Below are positions 11,510-23,905 of a DNA stretch of 64,000 nucleotides, one piece after another. A model generated the notes under the pieces. That model saw only the letters and a program-made list of their open reading frames with translations, was not told the DNA's origin and searched no databases. Where the stretch lies: NCBI GenBank assembly GCA_947579605.1, contig OX388311.1, positions 28,088,951 through 28,152,950 on the forward strand, written 5' to 3'. Source of the stretch: Athripsodes cinereus. Its lineage: Eukaryota; Arthropoda; Insecta; Trichoptera; Leptoceridae. The first letter of the stretch is position 1, and each line of letters opens with the position of its first letter. Position numbers and translations under genes: made by a program.

Positions 11510-14325
11510 ACCTGATAAATGAAGATTTCATGATTTAACACACGCGAATCTGGTTTGTAAATGAATGAAACATCTCTCCATTAGGTTGCGTGTTTACTAA
11601 CGAGCTGCTATTATGTACGTAATAATATGTAGTTCTACATACTTACGAGTACGTATGTAAGTACTTAAATAATTCCTGTGACGAACTTTACTGTGTCGAG
11701 CGGAATAATAATGTTAGACGCATATATAATATGAAAGAAACTTCTCTTTCTGTCGTTGTAAACCTTTTCACATTATAAAATTCGCATCGTTGACTGGTAT
11801 CTTACTAGTTGTCGATCAGGTCTTTTCATTTTATAAAATTATAAACGTCTTATTTATTGGACAGCTAACATATCACACAATAAGTGTGCTGTTTAATTCA
11901 CTTGTGGGATATGCTGTGAATGTGATGGTATAGATACAGATAAAGAATCTTCACTGGTTGGGTATTTATCTATTAATCGAAAGAGAGAACGAATTATTCT
12001 TATCCCTTTCTTAATTTAGGAAGACAAAAAAACTTTTGTTCGGACATTTTGTAATTTTAATAATAAAATTGTTATTGGAGAATAAAAAAATTGACGCCCA
12101 AAGCTGAATATATTCTCAGAATAAATTAACACAACTTTTGAAAATATATATCCAAGTATAAAACGATAATATTTTTTTTCTTGAAAACAATGTTCCGACA
12201 GAAATTAAAATTTCCGGATGGTTTACTGAATCTACCGATTTGGCTTAGTATTCGAAATGGCGCTACAGTGGTTCAAAAAAGAGATATACGACGAACATTT
12301 GTAGCTGTTCTGTGTTTTAATTGGTTAAACTGTGGAATTAAGGTTCAACTCACTTCACGTGTTTTGAACTATATATCGAATATCGAAACCTGAGCTTCTA
12401 ATATAAAAATATATGATAAAATTCATTGTTTGAGAATTCGAAGAATATCGACTTCTCTCTGATCTGATGAATCAAAAAACATATTTTGAAAATTTTGAGG
12501 CGTTAGTTTATGGAACTGGGCGATATAATAACTTTTTTGGAAGGTCTCGATATACACAACCTTACAACAATGCGTTTTACGACTGCGAAGTCTTAAATTT
12601 AATAATACCAAAAATTTTAATGTTAAAAGGTTTAATACGTAAAAGAAAATATGTGAAAAGGAGCTTTAGAAGTAATCTGTTTATACGCTCTATGACTGCG
12701 CCTCGACGTCGGTATTTTTATTATTCACTAACTTTGCATGAGAGGAAGGGGATGATGAACTTTACTCAAACACAAAACTTTGTCAAATAATTTCATGTCA
12801 TAAAATAGTACATACTCGTATAAATAGAAATTTGTTTATTTTTTGTTCTGTTTCGAATTTCCGATACACAGTTTCTATCTATAGTAAAACGGAAAATATC
12901 ATCCATCATTTATTTTATGCAGTTACATACTTTATAGATAATAAAAAGTTTTTTTTAGTTTCTACTTTTTCTTTGATTTATGGGACGTTTAATCTTGTGA
13001 ATGCATCCAGTTTCTTATTTCTTATGGATTTAATATATAGTTTTACATAGTTATTACTTATTACTTAGTGGTAAAATTTCTATAGACAGTCACCGCTAGT
13101 CGCGATTGTGTTATGCAGATAATTAGTTTTTTTGTTATCTGTAAGATATTTTGATTTCGGGCGCGCTTATAACAAAATATTACATGCAAATATAAGAATC
13201 TACAATATAGGTACCTAAATAAAATGAATACATTATCGTTTTAGCTGTTCAACAGCTCAGTTGTTGAGTTTTGTTAAGAAACTGTATTTGGTTACTATTT
13301 GTATTGTAGATATGTGTTTGTTTTTCTTATTATTTGGTAAGCGCTATTGTGTGATGTTGATTGTATGAAATATATTTAAACCCTCAAAGCACGAGCACTG
13401 CTCAATTTTGAGGGTCAAATATGTAATAAATGTGTTTTTTTAGTAATAAGGTGTGTACATAATATTATTAAGTTGTAGATTTTTGTTTAAATAAAAATAT
13501 TTGAATTTGAACCTAAAGTGTTTTACATAAAACTCTCTTTCTTTAATTTGAAAACCAAGAATTGTATGAAAATCGTATTAAAAAATTATTTCAATAGTGG
13601 AAGTTTATCGAATTGAACTATATATGTATACAACTTTCAAAAAATTCAATTAATGTGATAAGCATGACACAGAGGAATTGGGAATGTTACCTAGGTTTAA
13701 AGAGTACTCTTAACCAAACCTTGAGTCGATTCATTAGCGTCGAAACTCTGTGTCGTGCACTCCTTAAGGAAGTTCACGTATATATTATGTATGTGTATCA
13801 TATACAACATACCTACCTTGTTTATACCTTGCTGTTGCATTCATTGTTTGAATTACATATTGGTAATGATAGGGAACTTTACTGCTCCACGTATGGCTTT
13901 AAATTATTCTGTTTATTGTTACCTGTATGACTGTTTGTATCCCTGTAAAAATGTAATAAATAAATAAATAAATACCTATTCAAATTAGTTAACTATCGGT
14001 GAGTGTGATCAATTGGAATGATTAATCTAGAGAGATCGACTCTTTTGAACGGTGTTGTAAGTATATGAAAACAGTCTACAATGTTAAATTTAATTTCAAT
14101 ATATAAAAAGGGTACATAAACAAAAATGTGAATGTTTATGAAACAAAGCTGTATGGAAACTGTTTTATGTTATTCAGGTCACAAGATATTTGACAAATAT
14201 GTTACCTAATTATGCGATGACTTCCTGCATTACAAATCCACGAACACTTTGTTGGCTAAAATCCAAAAGGAAATCTCAAAAAAATACACGACAAATGTAA
14301 ACAAAAACTATGATAAATGACTTAG
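11510..14325. other. AT-rich non-coding DNA with a LINE-like tail
   Basis: At 13820-13972 a segment ends in TGTAATAAATAAATAAATAAAT, the form of a LINE 3' end with an AAATA tail. The ORFs at 12181, 12467 and 13613 have no recognisable domains and AT-rich codon use matching the background. Confidence 0.4.
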
Positions 14326-14327
14326 TT

Positions 14328-14528
14328 TCGTGGAGCCCCCGGCCAAAAAATGAAATCTCACTTTTTTCTGTTAGTTTTTTTATTAAGATATTTTACATCT
14401 TGAATTTGGCGATGATGTTTGCCACCCATCCGCTATGTCTAATTTTTTGTTGGCATGGAGAGAATACCTTGCATGTTTATTGCATGCAGCTGCGGGACAT
14501 ACCGTGAAAGGGATTGTAGTAGTAGAAA
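14328..14528 (+). repeat. Family A SINE with AGT tail
   Basis: CGTGGAGCCCCCGGCC start, TTTGCCACCCATCC in the middle, TGGCATGGAGAG, and a 3' end GGGACATACCGTGA followed by TTGTAGTAGTAG. The box before the tail is partly deleted. Confidence 0.8.
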
Positions 14529-14713
14529 TTACTTACGTAATGGAGCTCATCTCGTATAAATTATAATGACGCAAATATTTATTTATTTTTATTTAATCTT
14601 TTTACACATCATCATTATATTACAGTGTTAGAAAGTAAGTGTTTGAGAGTTCTGTAAAAGGCAGTTATTCGTTAAACAGTACTATAATAATGCTGAATAT
14701 TTTAAGATTTATT

Positions 14714-14886
14714 AAAAAAAAACAGTACCTATGTAGTTAACTTCCAAATGACTTTATTAACTTCGCGTAGACTCGACTCCATCATCAGGTGATTAGAAAA
14801 ATATCGAAAACGCCTGATGATGGAGTCGAGATTCACCGATTACTAGAAAGGAAGTTAACTAAGTACATAGGTACTGTTGTTTTTTT
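14714..14886. repeat. Foldback element, about 170 bp
   Basis: The left arm AACAGTACCTATGTAGTTAA and right arm 14850-14886 are inverted copies apart from a 4-base indel. A second, inner inverted pair, CTCGACTCCATCATCAGG (14772) and its complement at 14813, folds within it. The A-rich left and T-rich right ends extend the palindrome. Confidence 0.75.
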
Positions 14887-15039
14887 CAATTTATCTTGAA
14901 ATGCACTCTCAACAAGTATCTTCGGTCGATAATATCGAAAAAAAAAGCCTGCATATTTTATATTAATATCACGGAAAAGAACACCGTGTCATGCTTAAAA
15001 ATCCGTGAAGGCACAAATAGATAGATAGAAAACATCTTC

Positions 15040-15150
15040 GTATCACCAATGAGGTATGCTTACCATCCTGAACATATTTTACGCCAGAAAGAGGATGAAC
15101 TGTGTTCTTTTCTAGCAGTAAGTTCTTTGACTATCCAACTTGTGGGAGAA
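15040..15150 (+). repeat. Family A SINE, diverged fragment
   Basis: Recognised from CAATGAGGTATGCTTACCATCCTGAA and ACTATCCAACTTGTGGGAG. Confidence 0.5.
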
Positions 15151-15584
15151 AATATGGAGGAAAAGAGAATATTTTTTACAATGTCAGAAACATTTTCACA
15201 GATATAGGTACATATTATTAATTTTCAAACAAACTCTGTGAAATGTAATGTTGTTAAACATCCATAGGTACTAGTTATACTTGCTCACTACCACTCAGGG
15301 TATTATTATTATTATATATCGTAGGTACGCAGGACTCCCCATGGATGTTGAAGATGTGGAAAATTGAATGAAATACAATCAACATTCCAATTTTGAAAAT
15401 TGTCTTCCACAATAATATATTATTATTGTTATTCCTTTGTTTATATTTGTATGTCGCATGCAAACTACACTATGTGGAATTTTGACCAAAAAGATTTGTG
15501 AAAATGTTATTTTTTTTACTGGACAAGCATTCGTACATGTTTGATTTAAATAATTTTTACAACAATAACATGCACATGAATTCA

Positions 15585-16330
15585 TCATCATCATCATCGC
15601 CCTCAACGCTCCTCTCGGGAGCACAGGGCAGAAACCAGCCTCCTCCATTCAGAGCGTGTCTGTGCCAATTGCGTCACCTATTTCCACGACATTCCTTGCG
15701 CTCTGATATCGTTGTCATAGGAACGGTGTATTGTGAAAGAGGGACGCCCGGGCCGACGGAACCCCTGCGGACGGAAGAACAGTTCTCTTTTTGGCCAACT
15801 ATCATTAGGCATTCTCAAAACATGTCCCAGCCAGGACCATTGTCTCTCCTGTATTACGGAGATTACAGGTCTCTGCTGGGTGCGTCGGCACACAGCATCA
15901 TTTGTAACATGTTTATACCATCTGACATCCAAAATCCTTCTAAGACACTTGTTTTCAAAGCTTAGTATCTTCCGCTCTTGAGCCTTGGTTAAGTGCCAAG
16001 ACTCGCAGCCATACAGAAGGATTGGGATGATGCACGCATTGAACAAGCGACATTTTGTCCTGATGCTGAGTCCAGACGCCTTCCAAACTTTTTCATGTTG
16101 TTGAAAGCCCCGCTAGCTGCTCCTATGCGGATTGGTAATTCCTACCGGGGATCACCCTCTGGCGTTATGGTTGCTCCCAGGTACCTGAATTTACTAACCT
16201 GAGATATCTGGGAATTACCAACCATAAGTGGGGTGTGAGTACTCGTGCATGTACTATGACATAATTATGTACTCCGTTTTACCAGCATTGATACGAAGGC
16301 CAACGCGCAAAGAATTTTCATAAAGAATTG
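15585..16330 (-). mobile_element. LINE family 2, 5'-truncated copy with (GAT)n tail
   Basis: The minus strand, from 16330 downwards, begins inside an RT domain (LRVGLRINAGKTEYI), passes frame-broken sequence, and has a long open C-terminal piece (16046-15678) with YGCESWHLTKAQERKILSF and WSWLGHVLRMPNDSWPKREL. It ends in a GATGATGATGATG tail at 15583-15597. The LTKAQERKI...LGHVLRM arrangement is the post-RT region of APE-type non-LTR retrotransposons. Insertion was 5'-truncated. Confidence 0.85.
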
Positions 16331-16435
16331 CACATGAATTAGGGTTTAAAAAATGCCAACAATTTGACTTGTTTTTAATTTTCTCCCCAAAAACATTTGA
16401 TATTTTAAAAATCTGTATGTAATAAACATGTTAAT

Positions 16436-16612
16436 CATCCTCTCCGTGCCAATAAAAAGTAAGATAGATAATCAGGATGGGTGATAAACCTCATCCTGGA
16501 CTGAAGAAAATAGATCATCTAAATGCAAAAAATACATGTTTTATAAAAACCTACCTTTTGCAGGACACTCGAAAATTGACAGGAAGAGTGGGTGACCTAT
16601 TCTCTTTGTGGC
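16436..16612 (-). repeat. Family A SINE, 5' two thirds
   Basis: On the + strand: CCTCTCCGTGCCAATAAAAAG, CAGGATGGGTGATAAACCTCATC, TACCTTTTGCAGGACACTCG and GAAGAGTGGGTGACC. The tail half is missing. Confidence 0.8.
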
Positions 16613-17574
16613 ACTCTTCGCACTCTGTGATACACATACAATATATTTAAAAAAGACATATATTTACATATATAAAAATATACATATTTAAAAAAGTCTA
16701 TAATGATAATATCTTGTTAGTACAGAAGTCCGGGCACATTAGTTTATCCTTAATAATAAAAAAAACAATGGTTTTAAATAATTATTGATAAAAATTTCAT
16801 GTTATAACATAGCATATTGTGGGAAGTAATTTTGTTGAAAAAAATGTTAAATGGTAATACAGAAAAGTTACGTCTCGTGACATAGAGTAGTTTCGCTTCG
16901 ACATGAAAATATTTTAACATACAATTATTTTGTTTGTTTTGAATTCTCGGTTTAAATAATACTATTATCTCTGGGGATATATTATATTACATTAATGTGA
17001 ACGCGATGTTTGGAATTTCAATCGTTTCTTATATTATCGCAAATACCAAGATATTTATTTAAAAATCTCTCTTACTCAACACGCGTCTATCCTTGAGTTT
17101 GATCCGCGTGGTTCTCGCGTTGCGCGATTCCAAAAAACTATATTGTGACTACTCGAATTTAGGTGTTTTTGTATTATGAGTTCCCGGCCTTAGTCTTCAA
17201 TGTTTGAGTAATTTCTAGTAATAATTAAATACTAATTTAGAGTCATCCTTTTACTGTAATCAAAGTGTTTTGATAAAATACAACATATATTAAATGCTAT
17301 CCTTCTGAGTGAAATGTCATGATTTATACATTATCTCAAAACCATTAGTTTTGAGTACCTATTAAGTTATAGAATTAAGCTAAAAAAATATCTTAATTTT
17401 TTTTCGTTGTTCATTTCGTATAATTAAATTTTGTATAATTTAATTTTAATCTCACAACGCACATCTTTTATTTTCAGTTCTCTGAGTTCGCACGGGCCAA
17501 TAACTTTATTAGTCTCACTAGATTGTGATGTATTTTCAAAAATAATAATATTTTTCTTAATTTTCTAATAACTC
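16613..17574. other. AT-rich non-coding DNA
   Basis: Contains a small piece (about 17085-17135, minus) similar to LINE family 1 (TTGATCC...CGTGGTTCTCG). Nothing else is recognised. Confidence 0.4.
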
Positions 17575-17960
17575 TACCTTGCCAATGAGTGTTTGGGAAG
17601 GCAGATGGAATGTTGGAAGAACAGGTAGACTTGTCTACGACTTCTTTCCAGACGCCCATGAAATATGTCCTTGACCCTTGATCATTTTTCTGTAAAGCTT
17701 GTCACTCAACATGGCCAACTAAGAGGTAACTTTTTGAATTTGCTTTGACTTAGAAGCCGTGATGCACATGTGTAACAGGGGCTCAATATGCTGGACATTT
17801 CCTTTGGGAGTGTCCTTGGATAATGGGTGCATGAGAGGAAATGATTGTGGGTATTACTGCCGACACTTCTCGAGATTTGGGAAAGTGTTTTTGAATGCTC
17901 ACAGAAAATGGTGTGACGCTGCAGGAAATTCCACGGGATCTAGAGATATTTCAAAGCAAA
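17575..17960 (+). mobile_element. LINE fragment, region after the RT (R1/Jockey-like)
   Basis: Despite stops and frame changes, successive pieces read like the C-terminal region of an insect LINE: ...TLDHFSVKLVTQHGQLRGN..., then a Cys/His piece CNRGSICWTFPLGVSL, then a terminal ...FSRFGKVFLNAHRKWC. Order and spacing fit the Cys-rich C-terminus. It is dead. Confidence 0.65.
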
Positions 17961-18668
17961 TTTCCTTTTTTATAAGATTGTATTAAACATAAGCCTTCAT
18001 ATTAGATTGAGCTGATTGCATTTAACCTATTGTTGTTATTTATCGAAACTCTTTTGAGACTTATTACTATTTTAGACAATACATGGCAACATTATAACGT
18101 TTAAATTTTTTAAATACGAATATTTTTGATATACTTGATGTTATTACTTTAAACAAATATAAATAAATCTTTCATTATTGGTATGTACCTATAAATAAAA
18201 AAATGAATCCTTACAACTTTGTATATTTGTGAATTAAAGCTTTATTTTACCTGTAACGTAAAATAAATATCAAAAAAGCGATTTTATTACGTGAGACTGC
18301 GAGATGATAATCAAATTTCAAAATTCGATAATAATTGTCAAAAAAGTTGATTGGATGACAGTGATGTAAATATTTGATTTATTTTATTTTCATATATATA
18401 TTCCTACAATATTATATTAACTGTCATTACTCATTACGAGTTTTATTTATTTAACAAAATATAAATTATTAATCTTCAAAGGGCATTAACGTATTGGAAA
18501 TGAAATTTTGTTTTATTTGTTTTACTTTTTCAACTGCGAAATACAATTATTTAAATTTCTTTTTAGATAAAAATGTATTAACAATCAAAATCTTTAATGT
18601 AAATCATAATGATTATTTGAAGGATTTTCTTTAATTAAAGTTGTTTTACGATTTTTTATTTCAACAAA
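17961..18668. other. AT-rich non-coding DNA
   Basis: No supported feature seen. Confidence 0.5.
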
Positions 18669-18857
18669 AGGCAGGTGTTCGAAAAAATATTGACATTTTA
18701 CATCTTAAATTCAGCGATGAGGTTTGCCACCCATCCTGAATGTCTTGATTTTATATTGGCACGGAGAAGAAAGCTTACACGTTTATTATAATATACAGCT
18801 CGTCTGCTGGCTACCCCACTTGTGGGATATGCCGTGATGGTACAGTTGTAGTAGTAT
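18669..18857 (+). repeat. Family A SINE, 5'-truncated
   Basis: Starts within AAAAGGCAGGTGTTCG and is otherwise close to the consensus: AAATTCAGCGATGAGGTTTG, TTGGCACGGAGAAG, CTGGCTACCCCACTTGTGGG and a TTGTAGTAGTATT tail. Confidence 0.85.
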
Positions 18858-19819
18858 TTCAACAAAATAATGGACGTTCTGGCTCAGAACAGACAAAAGT
18901 CTAATGAGGCAGTAAAATCCATTTCTTATTATTGTTTTTTTTTCTTAAGCTTAATACTACAAGTTTGAGTTGAGCTTTGAAAGTGATTACTTAAACTAGC
19001 CTAGAGCCATTTCGTTAGCGTTGAGATGCTTTCTTACTTCCTCCGATTTCGATAGAAATTTTTGATTGATTTTTGTAATGAACTGTTTTCTCGAAAACAA
19101 AAAAGGTCTCGTTCAGATGAGCTGTTTTTCTATATTAAAAAGTATATTAATATTACAAATATGCAACTCTGAATCTTGCCGAGTCGCTATAACTGCTAAC
19201 TTTTCCTTTCTTTTTTAAATTATTTCAATTAGTGCACTAACTACATAAAATTAAAAAGAATCCCATAATGATGTAAACAGAATAAAAAGTGTGAATACAC
19301 TGAACTTCTTTTGTCGAATCAACGTGCTTTTATAAAAGCACCCTGAAACATTTAATCGGTACAAAGGTGTAGAAACTTTATAAAATTAAGCTCTTCCCAG
19401 TTGTAATTAAACTATTCGTTTATATTTCCTACATAATTAAATAATTCTTTTCATATCACACAAGCTTTGACTTACAAAAGAACTTAGTTAAGCATAAAAA
19501 CGTTTTGTGCAGCTTTTCACCGACGACATCAGCTTTAAACTTAATAAAAGCTTCCTTTGAAAAATTATTAAATGAAAGAATATAATGAACATGTGCTTGT
19601 AATGTAATACTTGACCGAAGTATAATTTGTAAGTTATGTCATGAATAGAATTTATTATACTTTGTTATCTGAAAGAATTAAAATGTTTTTTAGTATGCAC
19701 ATTTTTTGCACGTAAATTGTATTGGCACATTTATCCTTGAATCGTTCTTCACATCAATCAAGACTTTACTCAGTGATACTAACTCTACATAAAACAGAGA
19801 TTAACACTGTCTCAAGTAA
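18858..19819. other. AT-rich non-coding DNA
   Basis: No supported feature seen. Confidence 0.5.
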
Positions 19820-20142
19820 TCTAATATATAAGATTCTGGTGTCACGATGTTTGTTATTATACTTCTCCGAAACGGCCAGACCGATTTTGATGAAATTTTT
19901 TGTGCTTATCAGGTAGGTCTGAGAATCGGCCAACATTAATTTTTAATACCCCTTTAAATTAAGGGTGGTCCACCCCAAACTTTTTATTTTTTTGACAATT
20001 TTTTTTTATGGTGAGGCATTAAAAAATACATACATCCCTAAATTTTCACCCTTCTACCATCAACCCCTATTTTTTAATAGCGAAATTAGTAATCTAGAAA
20101 TAATTTAGTATATGGCAAAACAACGTTTGCCGGGTCAGCTAG
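19820..20142 (+). mobile_element. Non-autonomous Helitron, 323 bp
   Basis: Begins TCTAATATATAAGATTC after an A and ends ...CAACGTTTGCCGGGTCAGCTAG before a T, so it sits between A and T as Helitrons do. The 3' end has a short GCAAAACAACGTTTGC hairpin followed by CTAG (CTRR rule). The interior has the family's GAAACGGCCAGACCGA and GAGAATCGGCCAACA blocks, common in lepidopteran Helitrons. It has no coding capacity. Confidence 0.85.
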
Positions 20143-20232
20143 TACTTTATAAATGTCTTCTTATTTAGAGTTGCTTTTCATTTTTTTGTCCAATTAACCC
20201 AAAACAATATATTTATAATACAATTAACATAT

Positions 20233-20300
20233 AATGATTCAGCGATTATGCATGCTAACCATTCTGATTGTCATTTTTTTTATTGGCACGGAGAAAAAAA
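20233..20300 (+). repeat. Family A SINE, middle fragment
   Basis: ATTCAGCGATTATGCATGC and TTATTGGCACGGAGAA. Confidence 0.6.
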
Positions 20301-20925
20301 AAAACAATTAAGCTAATATTAAGCTTAAAATCAGTCGTCCTTATTTTATCAATACGTTACTCCAGTAGAAACCAGTAGAAACAACGTTCTCTTCATTAAT
20401 CTCTGTCACAAGACTCGCATTCTCTTGAGTTCATTCTCTGCGTCTTAAGAATGACTTCAGCGTATGGAGATAGCAATAAGACATGTCTTATTATAAATAT
20501 TATCTCACTACCAAGAATAATAATATCATTCTTATTCCCGTGTAAGATAAGATAAGATAATCCCAAAGGAAATTATACTTCGTTTCACATTTCTACATAC
20601 TCCTTACTGTCTTGATGTTTTAAACAAGCTATGTACATAGTTTTGAAAATTATTATAGTTAACAATAATGTAGACCGTACTTGGTGGAATTTCATGTAGA
20701 ATGAATAAAAATAAAACACTTATGAATATGAATACTTCCACGACTACTTCTACTAATTAATAGCAAGCTTGAAAAAAGACTTAACGTTAGGTTGATGATG
20801 AGAGCGGAAATTCTTGAAACTCGCCTCGCGATTAATTAAGCCACTGTGGTAGGATTAATCATAATTGTTTATTTTTAATTGTATTGAAAATATTTATTCT
20901 GTACATTACCAATCATCACCATCAT
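20301..20925. other. AT-rich non-coding DNA with a hammerhead-like motif
   Basis: Includes 20791-20832, GATGATGAGAGCGGAA...TTGAAAC, described among the findings. A TAAGA microsatellite lies near 20545-20561. Confidence 0.4.
20791..20832 (+). other. Hammerhead-like motif, possible Penelope-like element terminus
   Basis: GATGATGAGAGCGGAA, then a stem return of about four bases, then TTGAAAC and GCCTCGC. It matches the pattern at 44450-44490 (GAGC/GCTC stem there is perfect). Here the return arm has one change (TTCT for GCTC). Confidence 0.4.
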
Positions 20926-21072
20926 CATCATCGCCCTCAACCCTCCTCTCGGGAGCACAGGGCAGAAACCAGCCTCCTCCATCCAGAGCGTCTCTGTGCT
21001 AATCATTACCTTTTTCCACAACATTCTCTGCGCTGTGATGTCGCTGTCATATAAACGGTGTATTGTGAATGT
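20926..21072 (-). mobile_element. LINE family 2, 3' end
   Basis: Nearly identical to 15597-15735: ATCATCATCATCGCCCTCAA, CTCTCGGGAGCACAGGGCAG and AACGGTGTATTGTGA. It consists of the tail and the last ~150 bp only. Confidence 0.85.
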
Positions 21073-21117
21073 AAAAAATTGATATATACATGAACAAATT
21101 CAACAAAAGTAAAACAT

Positions 21118-21245
21118 TATAGAATACAAAATATGAAGATGATAAACAGTGGCGAGATTATCACTTTGTAGTGATTTCATCCATATATCCACATCATATT
21201 GACACATATATGTACATACTGAATTAAAATAAATAGATATAGGTT
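21118..21245 (-). mobile_element. LINE 3'-UTR fragment
   Basis: Shares GTGGCGAGATTATCACT and TGATTTCATCCA with 34990-35045 and with 44617-44640. It is the tail region of a non-LTR element. Confidence 0.5.
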
Positions 21246-21494
21246 AACAATATTTTTCATGTACTGAAGTGATATGTATTTAAAAGTGCTTTTAATACTT
21301 TACTATTTATCATTCATTCTTGAAAATACAATGATACAACAATACAACACACCTTTTCCATAATATTTTAAAAAATAAAATTAAAAAATCAATATTTTTT
21401 CATTTTATATTATGTACCATAATTACATTTCTCACATATGAAGTAGTAAGCGGACTTACAACATTATTTGAACATACGGTTCATCCTTACCGAA

Positions 21495-21556
21495 CTAATA
21501 AAAAATAAGCCAACCGGGATAGGTGACAAATCTCATCGTTGAAATAAAGATATTAA
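21495..21556 (-). repeat. Family A SINE, fragment
   Basis: AACCGGGATAGGTGACAAATC and TCATCGTTGAAATAAAGAT. Confidence 0.5.
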
Positions 21557-21644
21557 ATACTTACGTGATGACTTAAATTAATTTAAAACTTCCTCCCTTC
21601 TATAAGTCACTCACGATGTTAAAAATATCTCAATTAATTTAGAG

Positions 21645-21830
21645 GCATTAACTATTTAACAATTAATTTTTAGGCATTTAAAAAAAATATTTTAACTTGA
21701 ATTACTGTGTTTATTTGTTAAATTAATTAAAAAAATAAGCTATCGTGATTTCAGTGCACTTGCACCATTTTTTTTTAAATTAATGTAACAAATAATGTAA
21801 TTCAAGTTTAAATTTTTTTTTAATAATAAA
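21645..21830. repeat. Older copy of the 23100-23320 foldback element
   Basis: Carries TTTAGAGGCATTAACTAT, AACTTGAATTACTGTGTTTA, CGTGATTTCAGTGCACTTGC and an inverted partner (AATGTAACAAATAATG...). The palindrome centre is lost and replaced by a T run. Confidence 0.7.
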
Positions 21831-22337
21831 AAATATCTATTCTGTCCAGAGATTTCCACGATGATTAAAAATAAAGATTCAAAATGAATATGAAATATTT
21901 AAAAAAATGTATTACAACTGCTGTAAATAAAACAACTTACGAAAAAGTAGTATTGAATAATGTAAGAATTGCATTTTCTTCGATTTGTAAATGTTTCAGT
22001 TTCATGAGAGAGTTTTAAGTCTACTTTAAAAACTTTAGCTGGAAACATTTCAAGTATTGAGATGAACTTAAACATTTGAATTGGAAATAACTATTATTCT
22101 ACGTAAAAAATCTTATTTTTTATCCTTAACCCTCTAGTTACTAATGTATCCGTACAAGAACATAAAGAAATTTGTTTATCAAAAATCGCCAAGTAAGTCA
22201 ATAAGTAATTTATGTTTTAGCCATTTAGTTAACTGGCAATAATTTTTAATAACTACTTGTGAAAAAACTAACAAGTTTATAAAATAACAAACTAGGAAAA
22301 TTTCTTTATTGTCCCCAAAAATTTAATCTTTTCCCAT

Positions 22338-22458
22338 TTGGGATAATTTACCCCGGTTCCACGACGCTGATCTATTCGTTCCACATGTCGAAACCATCGC
22401 ATTGTATTGAGACGCATTCTATCCGCAGCACGCCTTTCACATCCCCTCATTCTCCTAT
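22338..22458 (-). mobile_element. LINE family 1, internal fragment
   Basis: The minus strand encodes RRMRGCERRAADRMRLNTMR then WFRHVERIDQRRGTG. The 35670-copy has RRMSGCKKTVVDRMRVNKLRWFGHVERM in the same place. It abuts a family A SINE. Confidence 0.75.
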
Positions 22459-22469
22459 TATCCTATTAT

Positions 22470-22614
22470 AAGTTAAGGCTCCCCACCACTCCTGAATGTC
22501 TCTTTTTTTCTGTTGCCATGAAGAGGACTGCTTGCATGTTTATAACATGCAGCAGGTCTGCTGGCTACCCCACTTGTGGGTAATGCCATGATAAAATAGT
22601 GGTAGTAGTAGTAG
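22470..22614 (+). repeat. Family A SINE, 3' half with AGT tail
   Basis: CCACCACTCCTGAATGTCTC, TGGCTACCCCACTTGTGGG, then TGATAAAATAGTGGTAGTAG and TAGTAGATA. Confidence 0.8.
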
Positions 22615-23065
22615 ATATTTAATACTGTGTTTGAGTATTTAATATACACATAATTTATGTACATAAAAAATAATATTAAAAAATGGTCATAATAAAGTTA
22701 TAGATATTTTGTAATTAAAAAAAAGACAACTTATCCTAAACATTAGAATAAATTGTGCTTTGGATGTTCTAACCAGAATATATTTTTTTTTAATATTCAT
22801 ACTTACCTATTTCAAGAAAATCTGTACTGAAATTCCCGTATTAAATAAGCTAATGAGACAGGTGGTATATTGCACAAGCTGCTGTAGAAATTTATCTGGA
22901 TTTTTCACAAGGAACAGAATCAGGAATCTGAAAATGGATTATCATGACCTACTTCTGGAATATTTCTGGGAAAACTCGTGGAAAATATCTCGAACAATGA
23001 ATACTTTTAAACTATTTCAAAATAAATATTCAAGAAACGAAATAATAAATTATAATTTCACTTAT

Positions 23066-23350
23066 TTTAGAGGCATTGACTATGTAACAATTACGAGACA
23101 TTTTCAAATAAAATATTTAAAACTTGAATCACTATGTTTATTTGTTACATTAATTTAAATTACGCTATCGCGATTTCAGTGCACTTGCACCATTGACGAG
23201 CTTTTCAAGACTTGAAAAGCTCGTCAATGGTGCAAGTGCACTGAAATCGCGATAGCGTAATTTAAATTAATGTAACAAATAAACATAGTGATTCAAGTTT
23301 TAAATATTTTATTTGAAAATAAATTATAAATTTGTACGTTACTATATACA
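23066..23350. repeat. Foldback element with a perfect 110-bp palindrome
   Basis: Positions 23100-23209 and 23211-23320 are exact inverted copies around a single A at 23210 (core GCTTTTCAAG-A-CTTGAAAAGC). The left flank TTTTAGAGGCATTGACTATG belongs to the element too, because it recurs in the copy at 21645. No coding content. The exact match implies a recent origin or gene conversion between the arms. Confidence 0.85.
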
Positions 23351-23401
23351 TACAATTACAAAATTATATATTTAAACTAGGTATATGTAACTACTAATAC
23401 T

Positions 23402-23603
23402 TTACCATCATGGCATATTGTGGTAGCCAGCATGCAATAATAAACATGCAAGCTGTTCTCTTTGTGTCAATCTAAAATTAAGACTTTCAGGATGGGAGGC
23501 AAACCTCATCGCTGAATTAAAGATGTAAAATATTTTTATTTTTTCGTACACCTACCTTTTACAAGACACTAAAAAACTAATGGAAAAGAGAGACTCCATT
23601 AAG
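23402..23603 (-). repeat. Family A SINE, full length
   Basis: ACCATCATGGCATATTGTGG, CAGGATGGGAGGCAAACCTC, CCTTTTACAAGACACT and GAGAGACTCC. Confidence 0.85.
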
Positions 23604-23685
23604 AATTATACAGGATGTTACAACGAGATGATATAGGTAGAGAGAAAATGGTATAAGAAATATTCACCACCAATAGACTCACGTC

Positions 23686-23905
23686 CGTGGAGTCCCCGGC
23701 ATAGAATAGGCCTCGCATTCTTTTCTGTTAGTTTTCAAGTATCATGAGGTGGGTGTTCTTAAAATATCACGAATAACACATTTTACACCTTAAACATAGC
23801 GATGAGGTATGCCACTTATTCTGAATATCTCTACTTTTGTCATGTAGAGGACAACCTGCATATTCATTGCATGTAGTAAGTTTGCTGACTGGCACATCTT
23901 TATAT
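23686..23905 (+). repeat. Family A SINE, full length, diverged
   Basis: CGTGGAGTCCCCGGC, GGTGGGTGTTC, GCGATGAGGTATGCCAC and TTGCTGACTGGCAC. Confidence 0.8.

Noticed and set aside
12467..12790. 107-codon ORF
   Set aside because: Background codon composition, an overlapping antisense ORF of similar length, and no domain.
22760..23158. 132-codon ORF on the + strand
   Set aside because: Its end lies inside a palindromic element, it is AT-rich and has no recognisable domain.
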